DNA from: Pseudomonas sp. L5B5
Lineage (GTDB): Bacteria > Pseudomonadota > Gammaproteobacteria > Pseudomonadales > Pseudomonadaceae
Reading direction: 5' to 3'
Assembly: GCF_020520285.1 (NCBI RefSeq)
Contig: NZ_CP084742.1
Span: forward strand, 1,116,001-1,180,000
Length of the DNA: 64,000 nt
The stretch's first letter is position 1, and every line of letters starts with the position of its first letter. This document shows, in pieces, positions 8,100 to 17,065 of the stretch. The notes beneath the pieces were generated by a model, which did not search any database, was not told the DNA's origin, and saw only the letters and a list, made by a program, of their open reading frames with translations. The position numbers and the translations under genes were made by a program.

Positions 8100-8609
8100 A
8101 TGGCAAACGTACTAAAAACTTGCGCACTTACCCTATTTGTCAGCGTAGCCACCCAAGGTGCATTCGCAGCTCAGGATGATGACTTTGTGGAAGAAGCTTC
8201 CGCCAAGGGGGTCGCTGAAGTCGAGGCTGGCAAGCTCGCCCAAGAAAAAGGCAGTGCCACCGATGTTAAGAGCTTTGCCGAGATGATGGTCCAAGATCAC
8301 ACGGCGGCCAATGCAAAGCTAAAATCCATAGCAGACGCGAAGAACTTAAAAGTGTCAGACAGCGCGGAGTTGATGGATAAGGCTAAGGCGGCAATCTTGG
8401 AACTGCGCAGTGCTAAATCTTTCGATCAAGCCTATGCCAACAATCAGGTTAAGGAGCATGAGGCCACGATTGCACTCTTCGAGAAAGAAGTCTCTGAGGG
8501 CAAGGACGCTGAAATTAAAGCGTTTGCCACTGAAACACTTCCTAAACTGAAGATTCATCTGGAGCATGCCAAGACGCTGTCCGAGGCTCACGGTGCCGAT
8601 ACGAATTAA
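8100..8609 (+). CDS. DUF4142 family periplasmic protein
   Basis: A 169-residue protein with a clear Sec signal peptide (positively charged start, hydrophobic stretch, AFA cleavage site near residue 23). The mature part is a four-helix ferritin-like DUF4142 domain: AKGVAEVEAGKLAQEKGS, VKSFAEMMVQDHTAANAKL, then SFDQAYANNQVKEHEATIALF. A strong ribosome-binding site (GAGGAAA) precedes the ATG. Members are predicted outer-membrane or periplasmic proteins of unknown function, often in stress-response clusters. It stands as a single gene here. Confidence 0.88.
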   Translation: MANVLKTCALTLFVSVATQGAFAAQDDDFVEEASAKGVAEVEAGKLAQEKGSATDVKSFAEMMVQDHTAANAKLKSIADAKNLKVSDSAELMDKAKAAILELRSAKSFDQAYANNQVKEHEATIALFEKEVSEGKDAEIKAFATETLPKLKIHLEHAKTLSEAHGADTN

Positions 8610-9840
8610 TAGAAGGGAAGCCTTCTAAACGCCTCCCTCGTTTAACACGAGGGCGAAATTCAGATGCCATAATAAAGGCAGAAATGTATAAGATAATTAC
8701 GCCACATGAGTTATTGATACGTCTCTTGCCGAGCACTTATGCAGTGCACGTGGTGGCTGGCCTTACAGGAGCGATGTGTGTGGAAAGGAGACCGGGCAGA
8801 TGTCAACGTGCACTGCCCGGTCACTTCTTACTTCTGCGTAAAATGCGTTGGATATCAGATCCCGGACCTACGCTAGTAGTCTACTGGCTGGACATTTTGA
8901 ACCTGTGGGCCTACATCTGACACGCCGCAGCAGACCAATCCGTAATCACCTTCGGCTGTGATGCCTTAACTCGTTGAGCACGCACTCAGCCTGAGCTAGC
9001 CTGATCCCGTATCCAAACAATCACCCCGGATTGACTGGATGTCCACTCTCGCCAAACCCAACAACTGCGCCGTGACCTGAAAGAGGCTGCGGCCCCGCTC
9101 AACTTATGGGGCGCAGACTTGACGCATTTTTCCGTAAAACTATCAAATAGTTCGCTAGAACATAAAACCCGCGAATTGCAAGCACGTCAAAGTTTCCTAG
9201 GTTCAGGATCCGCTTGCAGGTTATGTGGACAATTTCAAATGCCGACTAACAAAGCGAAAGCGGGCGCACCCGAGGAAGGTGCTTGAGTGTGCCCGCCTGG
9301 CTGCAGAGCTTTGCGCCATTAATGCCGGATCAATCCAATCTACATCCATCACGGCCGAAAAATAAAATGTGATGCTGCAAATACGTCGAGACTTGAACAG
9401 GCTCTACAACACAAATTGGCGTGCTTCTGCTGGGACGTATAGTCGGACTGTTGAGGTGATTTTTGCGTCAGATGCTCGATGCATCCGGATGGACGATGTA
9501 TAAGTGCAAAGCTGAAACAACTTCCAAGAGTATTAGCAAACTCGCTATGGATGGATCGACAGCTACGAAAAACCGGATATAAGAGCCGCTTTCTAGCGTG
9601 CCAGCGCGGCACGTTCGACCATTACGGTTTTACAATCGCTAAGCTAACCTAGCGCCCGGCTTTTGTTTCTGAAGCAAATCAATCACACCAGCTATCCCAG
9701 CGGTGCTTGGACGACCGGTACCGCTTCGTTTTATCTGCGCCGACAGATGGCATGATCCAGTCTGAACCCCCGTCCGCCTCAAACAGTCGGAAAAGATTGG
9801 GAGAGCTTCCCATTTCACCGTCCCGAAAGAGGATTTCTCT
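8610..9840. other. Long intergenic region
   Basis: About 1.2 kb between the DUF4142 and CBS genes with no credible coding sequence. One hairpin at 9260-9296 is the only clear structure. The stretch before 9841 (TCCCGAAAGAGGATTTCTCT) gives the CBS gene its ribosome-binding site. Confidence 0.45.
9260..9296 (+). other. Imperfect 10-bp stem hairpin
   Basis: GCGGGCGCAC (9260-9269) pairs with GTGTGCCCGC (9287-9296) with one G-U pair across a 17-base loop. No U-tract follows. It could be a remnant terminator or an RNA structure; no adjacent gene explains it. Confidence 0.35.
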
Positions 9841-10254
9841 ATGAAAATTTCAGAGGTAATGACAACTGGCGTACGAACAGTTAAATCTACCGATACAATC
9901 AAGTACGCAGCACGACTGATGGAGAGTATCGATAGCGGCGCCATTTTGATCGAAGATCAAGATCGCCTAATTGGCATGGTTACTGACCGAGACATCGCCC
10001 TTAGAGGCGTCGCGAAGGATTTGGCTTCGGATACCCCTGTCAGTGAAATTATGAGCGGAGACATCCGGTATTGCTTCGAGGATGAAGAAGTTGACCATGT
10101 AGCTCAAAATATGGCCGACATTCAACTTCGTCGCTTACCTGTGCTCAGTCGTGAGAAGCGACTAGTGGGCGTGGTTTCCCTCGGTAATATTGCCAGCGCT
10201 AGATCTCAAAACGCATCCGCTACAGTTCTTGAAGGTGTGGCACAACCCCGATAA
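9841..10254 (+). CDS. CBS-domain pair protein
   Basis: A 137-residue stand-alone protein made of two CBS motifs: ISEVMTTGVRTVKSTDTIKYAARLM ... RLIGMVTDRDIALRG, then PVSEIMSGDI ... RRLPVLSREKRLVGVVSLGNIA. Such Bateman modules bind adenosine nucleotides and act as energy or redox sensors. The GAGGA ribosome-binding site lies 6 bases before the ATG. A strong terminator follows at once, so this is a single-gene unit. The target is unknown. Confidence 0.9.
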   Translation: MKISEVMTTGVRTVKSTDTIKYAARLMESIDSGAILIEDQDRLIGMVTDRDIALRGVAKDLASDTPVSEIMSGDIRYCFEDEEVDHVAQNMADIQLRRLPVLSREKRLVGVVSLGNIASARSQNASATVLEGVAQPR

Positions 10255-10270
10255 CAATCATAGGTTGCAA

Positions 10271-10297
10271 AGCCCGGCCAGCGCCGGGCTTCTTGTC
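10271..10297 (+). terminator. Rho-independent terminator of the CBS gene
   Basis: Perfect 8-bp stem AGCCCGGC/GCCGGGCT with loop CAGC followed by a T-rich run (TTCTTGTCT), 17 bases after the stop codon. Confidence 0.85.
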
Positions 10298-10327
10298 TCT
10301 ACTAATACAATCTGGATGAACGTATGA

Positions 10328-10624
10328 CTGAACCATTGGATCACCCCAGACATCTTCGATGCACAGCCTGCAGGCCTCAGCCATGCTTATTCAGGAACAC
10401 TCAGCCCTTCTCAAGAACGAAATATCTCAGCTCTCGGTCGTTGCGCCGAGTCCTCCGTCTCCCTGGCTGACAATGCCGCTGATAGTTTGATAGGCCTGCG
10501 TGACCTCATAGAGTGGAAAATAATCACGGGAGACTTCGAACATGTCCAGGTGGTTGACCCCCTTGGATTTATTATGACTCTGCCGAAAGGGTCTTGCTCA
10601 CATGGCGTGGCTGGCTGTTCTTAA
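10328..10624 (+). pseudogene. Coding-like frame lacking a normal start (98 codons)
   Basis: The frame starting at CTG 10328 reads LNHWITPDIFDAQPAGLSHA and continues with ERNISALGRCAESSVSLADN, LRDLIEWKIITGDFEHVQVV and DPLGFIMTLPKGSCSH, which looks like genuine soluble protein. The only ATG nearby (10324) is one base out of phase, so a one-base change at the start may have broken the gene, or CTG may be used. A weak hairpin with following T residues lies at about 10638-10660. Family not recognised. Confidence 0.4.
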
Positions 10625-10678
10625 ATACCCACGACCCAGGTCCGCACATGCGGGCCCCTTTCTATCCCTCCGCCCAGG

Positions 10679-10936
10679 CTAACCGCGTCGATAAGACCGC
10701 ACAGACGCGTCGCGCCGCAGTCTTGCCTCTTCCTTGATCTCAACTACAAACTTCGCTATTGCGCGACTGGAGGACAGGTCAACAGGATCGATTCCTGCAA
10801 CCGTCAGTTCCTCTACTTGGGTAACTGGGTTGATCAGCTGGACCATAAGCCGGTTGTCCGCATCGATTGTGCAGACACACTGCGTGGGGAGAAATGCTGT
10901 CTCGATGATATGACGTAACTCGAGGAGAGAAATCAT
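10679..10936 (-). CDS. DUF1652 domain protein
   Basis: An 85-residue protein starting MISLLELRHIIETAFLPTQC and continuing with CTIDADNRLMVQLINP and LSSSRAIAKFVVEIKEEARL, the pattern of the Pseudomonas-specific DUF1652 family (function unknown). The start at 10936 has a strong GGAGG ribosome-binding site 7 bases upstream; the longer frame to 11041 has none. Single gene, no operon partner. Confidence 0.85.
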   Translation of the reverse strand: MISLLELRHIIETAFLPTQCVCTIDADNRLMVQLINPVTQVEELTVAGIDPVDLSSSRAIAKFVVEIKEEARLRRDASVRSYRRG

Positions 10937-11122
10937 CGCTCGTTCCTCCGTACTGTTTGACGTTTTGGTGTTTGTCCGCCCCCCATACCTGTCTAATAAA
11001 TTTAGCCAAACCATGAACGGACGTCGTTCAACCTTGTGCATTTTCCGATGTATGCCACATCGTTACTACGAATGCGCCAATGATGGCCGCATGCCACTAA
11101 GGGCAATATTGCCATCTCAATT

Positions 11123-11320
11123 ATGAAAGGACTTTTTGAAAAGAAGCCCATGAAAAAAAGAAAGCTCAACTACAGGATGAGTGCTGGTCGGGTCCAAAGA
11201 AGTGATGCAAATGCTGGGTATCGCCGCTCATCCTTCATCGGATACGCCACCACGACTCGCAATGTCCCAAACCGATCAAGAACGGCCACGCAGGCCTATG
11301 GCTTCATAGCCAGCCAGTAG
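11123..11320 (+). CDS. Doubtful small basic protein (65 aa)
   Basis: A very basic ORF (many Lys and Arg) starting MKGLFEKKPMKKRKLNY; an internal ATG at 11150 has a better ribosome-binding site (AAAAGAAG). It is followed at its stop codon by a long hairpin (11317-11361). No family recognised; it may not be expressed. Confidence 0.3.
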   Translation: MKGLFEKKPMKKRKLNYRMSAGRVQRSDANAGYRRSSFIGYATTTRNVPNRSRTATQAYGFIASQ

Positions 11321-11361
11321 CGCCCAGAATCACAGCGCCGGGGTTGCTGGGAGAGCGCTAC
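11317..11361 (+). other. Long inverted repeat
   Basis: GTAGCGC (11317-11323) pairs with GCGCTAC (11355-11361), and inside it CCAG pairs with CTGG. It could be a terminator without U-tract or a REP-like element. Confidence 0.4.
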
Positions 11362-11381
11362 CTGGCACCGGCTAGGCTTCG

Positions 11382-11894
11382 TCAGGTTAGGTATGACTCT
11401 GTCCCTGCGTCCGCAGTACCGTGACTCGTCAATTGCACGGTCATCGGAGCATAAAGTTGCACGTTCTTGGCAAGCGCACCCAAACCGACACTGGTGGAGC
11501 TATCCAGCTTCGCCAGCCACCTGTTTTCAGGACATTTCTCCAATGCGACGGCCCACATCGGCTCAGGCGTGAACCCCATCTCGATGAGAGGCTCGGGACC
11601 GACTGCGCTCACAATCAAATTCTCGCCTTCACCGATGGCAGGTGCACGCTCAAGGCCGTCGTAAAGATTGCGATGCCAATCGGTGATGTGCTGCTGCCAA
11701 CGTGCGAAGCTCCCACCGCCCTTCTAACGATACTCATCGCCCTCCAGCACAGCCAAACCATCGATCGAGTGCATGGCCAGGTAGACAGGGCAACCAGTGT
11801 TCAAGGCCTTGAAGCGCTGCGACGTATGGAACCCGCCGACCGAAATAAGCGCGGCCAGTTTTTCCAGGCTGTAGAAATCATTCCACGCGACTGA
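11382..11894 (-). pseudogene. Decayed dimeric alpha/beta-barrel-type protein gene
   Basis: The minus frame reads NDFYSLEKLAALISVGGFHTS, RFKALNTGCPVYLAMHSIDG, then an in-frame TAG at 11724-11726, then WQQHITDWHRNLYDGLERAP and a further 80 residues to the stop at 11382. The pattern (short helix, RF+AL, PxYLAMYxxD, WxxHxxxxxRNxY) resembles small EthD/ABM-like proteins common in Pseudomonas. It lacks a start codon and carries an internal stop, so it is inactive. Family assignment is by pattern only. Confidence 0.5.
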
Positions 11895-12535
11895 TCACAT
11901 CATAGCCGCTAATACCGAGGACTTCGCCCCGTTTGCCCATGCCGTTGCTGATGCTTGCCTGCTGATGTTACCCAACGGGGTCAAACACGCCTGAATCGGA
12001 GGCGGTGCTTCGGCCAGAAGCAGACGCTCGCAAGTATATTTGGGTGCCTGATCGTTCTACTTGGCGTTGCCTCAGGATATCGATGGCTGAAGGGAGCTAC
12101 CATGGGCCTCGTAACCGACTAGGACAAATGAAATGCTCAGGCTTGCCTGGCTGGAAAGGCGCTGACCTGGCGCTATGCATACGTCCCCCCGACATCTCAC
12201 GCCTGTAGGCGCGAGCTTGCTCGCGAAAACCCCAAACGATCACGCAACGCCTCAAGGCAAAATCCGATCCCCTCGCCGCACCTTGCTCCATTGCCTACGC
12301 CTGCCTCAGAATCAGCCGGCTTGTGCGCTGGGGTGGCCGTATCTAAGTTAGTTCGGTCGCTGAATTGTTCAGTGATCGGGTCTAGTAGCTCACCTTTAGA
12401 CCTAACAAGTGACACGCTTCATCCATCAGACGCTCACGTCTGTTTTTAATCGTGACTATGCGTAGGGTGCCCTCGCACGCCCCGGGCTTGTTAGGTCCCA
12501 CCGGTCTATAAACCTGCGTACAGCTACCGCCCCTA
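11895..12535. other. Decayed region with gene scraps and a REP-like hairpin
   Basis: About 640 bases. A plus-strand scrap ending at 11994 (NTEDFAPFAHAVADACLLML) looks like a protein C-terminus without its gene. The rest has no supported CDS. Just before 12536 the bases GCTACCGCCCC ... GGGAAAGTGGC form an imperfect hairpin upstream of another remnant. Confidence 0.35.
12203..12227. repeat. REP-type element
   Basis: TGTAGGCGCGAGCTTGCTCG followed by CGAA matches the Pseudomonas REP pattern (TGTRGGAGCGAGCTTGCTCGCGA). It forms a GCGAGC/GCTCGC stem. Confidence 0.65.
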
Positions 12536-12778
12536 TTGTTTAGTAACGATGGGAAAGTGGCCCAAGCAAGGAACTTAACCACGGCTAACGATTCAGCCAC
12601 CCTCTTCATCGTCGCCCTCAACGCCAGCTACGACCCCCTCATCACCAACAGCTACGAAATCTTCACCAGCGTCAGCAAACTCCTGCTCGACCTGTCCGAA
12701 GACCTCAACGGCAAACACCGTGACATCTCCCTGGCCATCCACCAACTGAGCGAACTGGGGCGTACTCTTCACCGCTAA
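12536..12778 (+). pseudogene. Remnant of a small Pseudomonas helical protein (DUF3077/DUF6124-like)
   Basis: The frame has no good start (TTG at 12536), but its second half reads SATLFIVALNASYDPLITNS then EIFTSVSKLLLDLSEDLNGK and RDISLAIHQLSELGRTL. This resembles the C-terminal module of short Pseudomonas proteins annotated DUF3077 or DUF6124. The N-terminal part appears lost. The assignment is by memory of pattern and uncertain. Confidence 0.35.
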
Positions 12779-12879
12779 TCTCCTCGACTGCGAAGCGCCG
12801 GCCCTGGCAGATGATCAGCCCTCCAACTCGCCAGCCCGATAAATCGCAGTGTGATTAGGATGACGCCAACACATAAACT

Positions 12880-12894
12880 GGCATAATATGCCAA
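12880..12894. promoter_or_regulatory. ParD-type operator, copy A
   Basis: Perfect 15-base palindrome TGGCATAATATGCCA 39 bases upstream of the antitoxin start. The same sequence precedes the second cassette at 33109, which supports it as the autoregulatory operator; it also contains a -10-like TATAAT-type core (CATAATATG). Confidence 0.7.
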
Positions 12895-12933
12895 CGATCG
12901 AAAAAACATGCTTGCTCAGAGTTGGAGCTGATG

Positions 12934-13224
12934 ATGGCGACGCGAAACGTTGTGCTTACCTCACACCAGGAACAGGTTATCCAAGACCTTGTGCAGTCTG
13001 GCCGTTATCAGAATGCCAGCGAAGTGATGCGGGAAGGTTTGCGACTATTGGAACAGCGTGTCGCCGAAGACACCGCCAAAATTGAGGCCCTGCGTCTGGC
13101 GACCTCTATCGGCATCATGGACCTTGAGCAAGGGCGCTTTACTCAGTTGAACGAACGGGGTCTGGAGCACTACCTCGAGGGCCTGAGCCTGGAGGCCACC
13201 CTCCCCGCGCGCGAGAAACGCTGA
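12934..13224 (+). CDS. parD: ParD-family antitoxin, copy A
   Basis: A 96-residue type II antitoxin. The N-terminal ribbon-helix-helix MATRNVVLTSHQEQVIQDLV binds the operator, and the following SGRYQNASEVMREGLRLLEQ is the signature of the ParD/CC2985 family. The charged C-terminal tail would wrap the toxin. The start at 12934 is chosen because it is the only one conserved in the second copy (33164) and has GGAG 6 bases upstream. The toxin gene begins 2 bases after its stop. It differs from copy B at 13 of 96 residues by eye. Confidence 0.92.
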   Translation: MATRNVVLTSHQEQVIQDLVQSGRYQNASEVMREGLRLLEQRVAEDTAKIEALRLATSIGIMDLEQGRFTQLNERGLEHYLEGLSLEATLPAREKR

Positions 13225-13226
13225 AC

Positions 13227-13583
13227 ATGCCGCAGTATCGGATTTCCAACGCGGCGCGGGCCGACATTGTCGACATCCTCAGGCTCTCCCAAGCGCAGTT
13301 CGGCGATCAAGCACGCCAGCGGTATCAGGCGCTGATCCTCGCGGCGCTGCGAGCGATCGCCGACACGCCTTATCGCATTGGCAGCTACGAACGCGATGAG
13401 CTGGCACCGGGCCTTCGCAGCTATCACCTCATCTATTCACGACAGCAGGCCAAACAGCCCCATGGGGCGGTCAAGAGTCCTCGCCATATCGTGTTTTATC
13501 GTGTAGCAAGCGCCGACGTGATCGAGGTCGTCCGACTTCTTCATGACGCCATGGAAGGGCAACTGCACCTGCCCAACGACTGA
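13227..13583 (+). CDS. parE: ParE/RelE-superfamily toxin, copy A
   Basis: A 118-residue toxin starting MPQYRISNAARADIVDILRL with RYQALILAALRAIADTP, RSYHLIYSR and HIVFYRV, the ParE fold (gyrase-targeting in characterised members). It ends with VRLLHDAM, which fits the conserved C-terminal RILHxRMD-like segment. It is complete and would be coupled to parD. An extended loop (QQAKQPHGAVKSP) separates two beta strands in both copies. Confidence 0.9.
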   Translation: MPQYRISNAARADIVDILRLSQAQFGDQARQRYQALILAALRAIADTPYRIGSYERDELAPGLRSYHLIYSRQQAKQPHGAVKSPRHIVFYRVASADVIEVVRLLHDAMEGQLHLPND

Positions 13584-14060
13584 TCGCCAACCGAGCTCAA
13601 AGGCTTAGCTGGCAATGAACAGCGAAGGTAAGGCGCCCGCATCTATATGCAACCTGAGCGCCCTCGCTGCCATCCGGCTCCGTGCCCCGTTGAAGCGAGA
13701 AGTGCTGGGGCCGACCGGACTATTGAGACCCATGATCAGAGGCACGATGCTCAGCGTTGCGTACCACGTTGAATGCTGAACAACCGCTTCCTAGGCGTTT
13801 TCCGTGGCCAAGCGCCTAGCATTCCCCTCCAGCTGCCGGTGCACACGCGGATCGATCTCCCTGGCGACCAGCGCCATTGCAACATCTCGCAGAGCATGAG
13901 CATCTCACGATAACAATTTCAGGACAGGTGCTGAAAGACAGCCCGGACAACTCCAATTAAGGATATCGATTCATCTAACGACCAAGAATTTGCCAGATTC
14001 GGGTTGGTCATCCAGTATACGGAGGCGCACTGAATACCAGCCACGGATAGCCAGATCCAT
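13584..14060. other. Region homologous to 33814-34160, coding remnant
   Basis: The sequence after parE copy A matches the sequence after parE copy B in patches (for example CTGAACAACCGCTTC and ATTTGCCA.ATTCGGGTTG). In copy B the minus strand has a 78-residue ORF; here that ORF is broken after the MTNPNLANSWS-like start. No intact gene. Confidence 0.55.
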
Positions 14061-14285
14061 GTCAGAAATCGCCATTCGCGATCGCTCGTACACCCTGTGC
14101 AATTGGGGGCATAACTGGGGGCATAATTCTATTTTTTCAATCTGAAAGTACTGTTCTAGAGCTATGTCAAAATGTTTTTTGGCGATCCTGAAAGTCTCTA
14201 GGCGTCGCTGGGCAGGCTGTGCGGCTGATCATTTCTGCCTTTTCATAGACCATGGAGATCCATCCACCTCCAGTGCATTGCTACA
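14061..14285 (+). repeat. Island-flanking direct repeat X, left copy
   Basis: About 225 bases similar to 32836-33058 (roughly four-fifths identical by eye). It contains two TGGGGGCATA units in tandem, which resemble integrase arm-type repeats, and an identical 20-base block GTCAAAATGTTTTTTGGCGA (14166-14185). May be an attachment-site relic of an integrative element. Confidence 0.6.
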
Positions 14286-14789
14286 TTGGGGGCATATCTG
14301 AGGGCATGCTTTGGATGGTTCGAAAAGGATGCCCCCAGCCTAAGGCTCAACAATCTTCTTCTCGAAAAATCACCTGCGACAGTTCCCTATCGCCGTTGAA
14401 TGCTATCGGATCACCTCAGCTCAAATACGCAGAGTGCTCATTGCCGTTGGAGCAGTCTGAGCGCTTGCTGGGTTGATGTCGCAGTGGCTGACACAGGCAT
14501 CGCTTGCAGGACAACCGTCGCCCCACGATCACGCCGGTTTTCAAAAGCCCGTAAGGGCCCTTCTACCCCCGAAGATTGAAAATCCAAACGACCAACAAGT
14601 ACTAACTCAATAGCAATCATTCATAGGTTGGGGCGATCTGAAATCGGCGTTGAGGTACGTGGAGCCCGCACAGCAGTTCGGCGGGCTAGCCAAGAAATTG
14701 GAAGGTTCCGCTTAACCTCTTGAGCTTCCTGGCGTTCCAACCATTTTTCATCTATGAAATGAGTACCGTAGGCAAACCAAGGAAGTGGT
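14286..14789. other. Left edge of island, no supported gene
   Basis: About 500 bases. More GGGGGCAT-type units occur at 14286-14335, the last inverted (GATGCCCCC). No intact integrase gene is visible. Confidence 0.4.
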
Positions 14790-15170
14790 ATGGAACTGGT
14801 TACCGTTGCATGCATCGTGCTCAATCGTATTGGCTCTGCCAACTCAGCAGGATTCGGCTTCGGAAGGCATCGCAGGCAGCAGTTTTTCACCGAAGTGATT
14901 GACGACGAAGTGGACACTCTCCGCCAGAAAGTGATTGAGGTTGCAGAGGCAAATGGAGAGAGGGAGGGAGCACTTCACAACCTGACGCGCGCCCAAAACC
15001 TAGGCTTTCCACCCGGCCAGATAGTGTTCGACGTCCAAGGAATATCCACTCAATACAGTGACCCCTACGCCGCTTGTGTTGTTTTCCCCGCCCTCAAGGT
15101 GGCTGGCCGTTTCTTCAAACTTGAAGAGGTGGCTGAGAGCGGGATGATCCTTCATATTTCTTCCAGCTAA
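14790..15170 (+). CDS. Hypothetical protein (126 aa), island left end
   Basis: A ribosome-binding site AAGGAAG lies 5 bases before the ATG. The product begins with a hydrophobic stretch (MELVTVACIVLNRIG), has a central charged helix (VIDDEVDTLRQKVIEVAEA) and a hydrophobic C-terminal half. No family recognised. It lies alone, convergent with the DUF4062 gene. The N-terminus may be a weak membrane anchor. Confidence 0.5.
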   Translation: MELVTVACIVLNRIGSANSAGFGFGRHRRQQFFTEVIDDEVDTLRQKVIEVAEANGEREGALHNLTRAQNLGFPPGQIVFDVQGISTQYSDPYAACVVFPALKVAGRFFKLEEVAESGMILHISSS

Positions 15171-15216
15171 GTACGCGAGGCGCGCCTGGCAGCCCTATGC
15201 CAGGCGCAAAGACAGA

Positions 15217-16263
15217 CTATGACGACAGTTTACGCTTGAACTTGAACATCACGTCATCAAGCCATCGCCCATAAGCCGCAGGGGTAGCTGGGACGAGCAG
15301 CCGGCGTTCCTCCACCTCTTGCTCCGACCGGTGCGACATAGTGAAACTGCTGGTGGCAACCGCAGGCGGCTCAGCAAATACCTTGTATGAAACGCCATAG
15401 AGAGACAGTTGAAACCACCCTCCTCGGCCCTGGCAAAGAATCTCATGCGCAGCCTCTGCCAAGCGTCTCACTTGAGTTGGCGATATGTAGTACCCGTCAA
15501 AGTGGTTAGACGTGCGGACTGGGTTTGCCAAGGACATCGACAACCAGGACAGTCCACGATCGTGATGCCGCCAAATCAAGCCCGGAGCATCAATTCCAGT
15601 AAGCTCATCCCTGTCGAAGTCCACATAGCCGGCTTTGACCGTGCTGAGTCCAGCTTGGCAAAACTTCAAGAAATACGATTCATGCTCCGCGTGGATGGCA
15701 CGCAGACTGCCAGGGCTAGCAGGCTGAGGGAGGAAGGCCAGCTCGATCCGTGTTTCGTGGTCTCTGCCACCCCACCGACCGGTGGCGTTCCGAATCTGAA
15801 GTTGTTTCTCAAATTCCTCCTCACTAACTGCACTTCGGTTCGTATTCAGCTGGTTTAATGCCCGGACGATACCATCCGAAAGCTCCTGCTCATTGGCGAA
15901 TGTCGCGCGGAAAAGGCCGTCGACATAATCCGATACTTCCCAGCGAAACTCCTGCTGAGGCCCCTCCACGTCCACATCGTGCAGGAACGCGAGGATGGGC
16001 TTGTCTGCAGCACGAGCGCGCCGGAACTCTTGCTGTGTCACTGACTCCCCAGATGCAGTTCTGAATCCGAAATCTGCACCTAGCACCAGCACCACCACAT
16101 CTGCCTGCTCGACCTCAGTCATGCAAGCTTCTTGAGAGGAATAAGGCCGCGCCCCAAAATCCTCGCACATCACTGGCACATGCCCCAGCAGCGTGACAGC
16201 TTTCTTGGCTGCCGCCCGATAGCTCTCAAAGTTTCGAACGACAGAGCTGATGAAAACGTTCAT
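15217..16263 (-). CDS. DUF4062 domain protein
   Basis: A 348-residue protein. The N-terminus MNVFISSVVRNFESYRAAA with VPVMCEDFGARPYSSQEACM, ADVVVLVLGADFGF and SVTQQEFRRARAADKPILAF is the DUF4062 module, a TIR/Rossmann-like nucleotide-binding fold found in defence and signalling proteins. The C-terminal 200 residues are unassigned and could be a sensor or effector. The start at 16263 fits the domain boundary; the frame extends to 16395 without support. Divergent from the gene pair at 16445. The role in immunity is an inference from domain and location. Confidence 0.8.
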   Translation of the reverse strand: MNVFISSVVRNFESYRAAAKKAVTLLGHVPVMCEDFGARPYSSQEACMTEVEQADVVVLVLGADFGFRTASGESVTQQEFRRARAADKPILAFLHDVDVEGPQQEFRWEVSDYVDGLFRATFANEQELSDGIVRALNQLNTNRSAVSEEEFEKQLQIRNATGRWGGRDHETRIELAFLPQPASPGSLRAIHAEHESYFLKFCQAGLSTVKAGYVDFDRDELTGIDAPGLIWRHHDRGLSWLSMSLANPVRTSNHFDGYYISPTQVRRLAEAAHEILCQGRGGWFQLSLYGVSYKVFAEPPAVATSSFTMSHRSEQEVEERRLLVPATPAAYGRWLDDVMFKFKRKLSS

Positions 16264-16444
16264 AAAACCCCCAATCACCCCAAGATTCGCCAAGCTCGCA
16301 TGAGTTTGAGCAGCCAAAGCGCACGCCTTGTTAGCATGGCTACTGATCACTCTGACCACTATGCCAGAGGTTGACATTCTCAGAATTATGCACAAAAATC
16401 CCGGTTGACACTACAGATTATTTGCACGCTTTTCGGAGAAATGC

Positions 16445-17065
16445 ATGCCTGATTACCAGCATCCAAGCGAGCTTGAGCCGAAGCTCAGCCGCGCTCACCT
16501 TGATGTCGTCTGCAACAACCTCTTGGATGCTGCTTACAAGGCGCTCGAGGCTACCTCCACTGACGATGACACTAACTGGACTCGAGGGATCTTCCCTTAC
16601 GGTCGCATTCATGGCCGCTTCAAGCGTTTACATCTCCAGGGTGACCTCCCTTGGTTCAAGCTCGTCAACAACACGCTGGATTTCACGGTCAGCATTGATG
16701 GGGTTTTGATGCAGGTGGTCACGGATGATCCCGACACTCGCAAAAAAGGCTATCGAGTGGAGAAGAACGTCGTTGAGCTTTACCACGACAGCCTTCTAGG
16801 GCCGGCTACTGACGGGAACGTAACGTGGCGGCTGTACGTAGACAGCGATCGAAATCCAGATGGCCCGACTCTCACCGTGTCTGTCCTGGGCTTCGACACC
16901 AACCGAAATGTCGTTAGCAAGTGGACACATAACTACGAACCTCTGGTTTCTGTCCGCGTCACCGAGCTTTCCCCTATTGTTGAAATTGATGATTCTCTGC
17001 CAGTTCGTCGCGATAAGGACGCTGCGCAGAAAGAAACGAAAGACGCTGACTTGAAAGATGAATGA
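16445..17065 (+). CDS. Hypothetical protein partnered with XRE/ImmA-IrrE gene
   Basis: A 206-residue soluble protein with no recognised motif; beta-rich centre (RLHLQGDLPWFKLVNNTLDF) and an acidic/basic low-complexity tail (RRDKDAAQKETKDADLKDE). It overlaps the next gene by 8 bases, so the two are translationally coupled. The coupling suggests that it is the substrate, toxin or binding partner of the HTH-metallopeptidase. Function unknown. Confidence 0.7.
   Translation: MPDYQHPSELEPKLSRAHLDVVCNNLLDAAYKALEATSTDDDTNWTRGIFPYGRIHGRFKRLHLQGDLPWFKLVNNTLDFTVSIDGVLMQVVTDDPDTRKKGYRVEKNVVELYHDSLLGPATDGNVTWRLYVDSDRNPDGPTLTVSVLGFDTNRNVVSKWTHNYEPLVSVRVTELSPIVEIDDSLPVRRDKDAAQKETKDADLKDE

Noticed and set aside
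11421-11894. 157-codon plus frame
   Set aside because: The opposite strand shows the protein-like pattern (decayed gene with one internal stop); this frame is its shadow.
14061-14335. Possible integrase gene end or CRISPR-like array from the GGGGGCAT units
   Set aside because: Only a few irregular units with no constant spacer length and no cas genes; no integrase motif readable in any frame.
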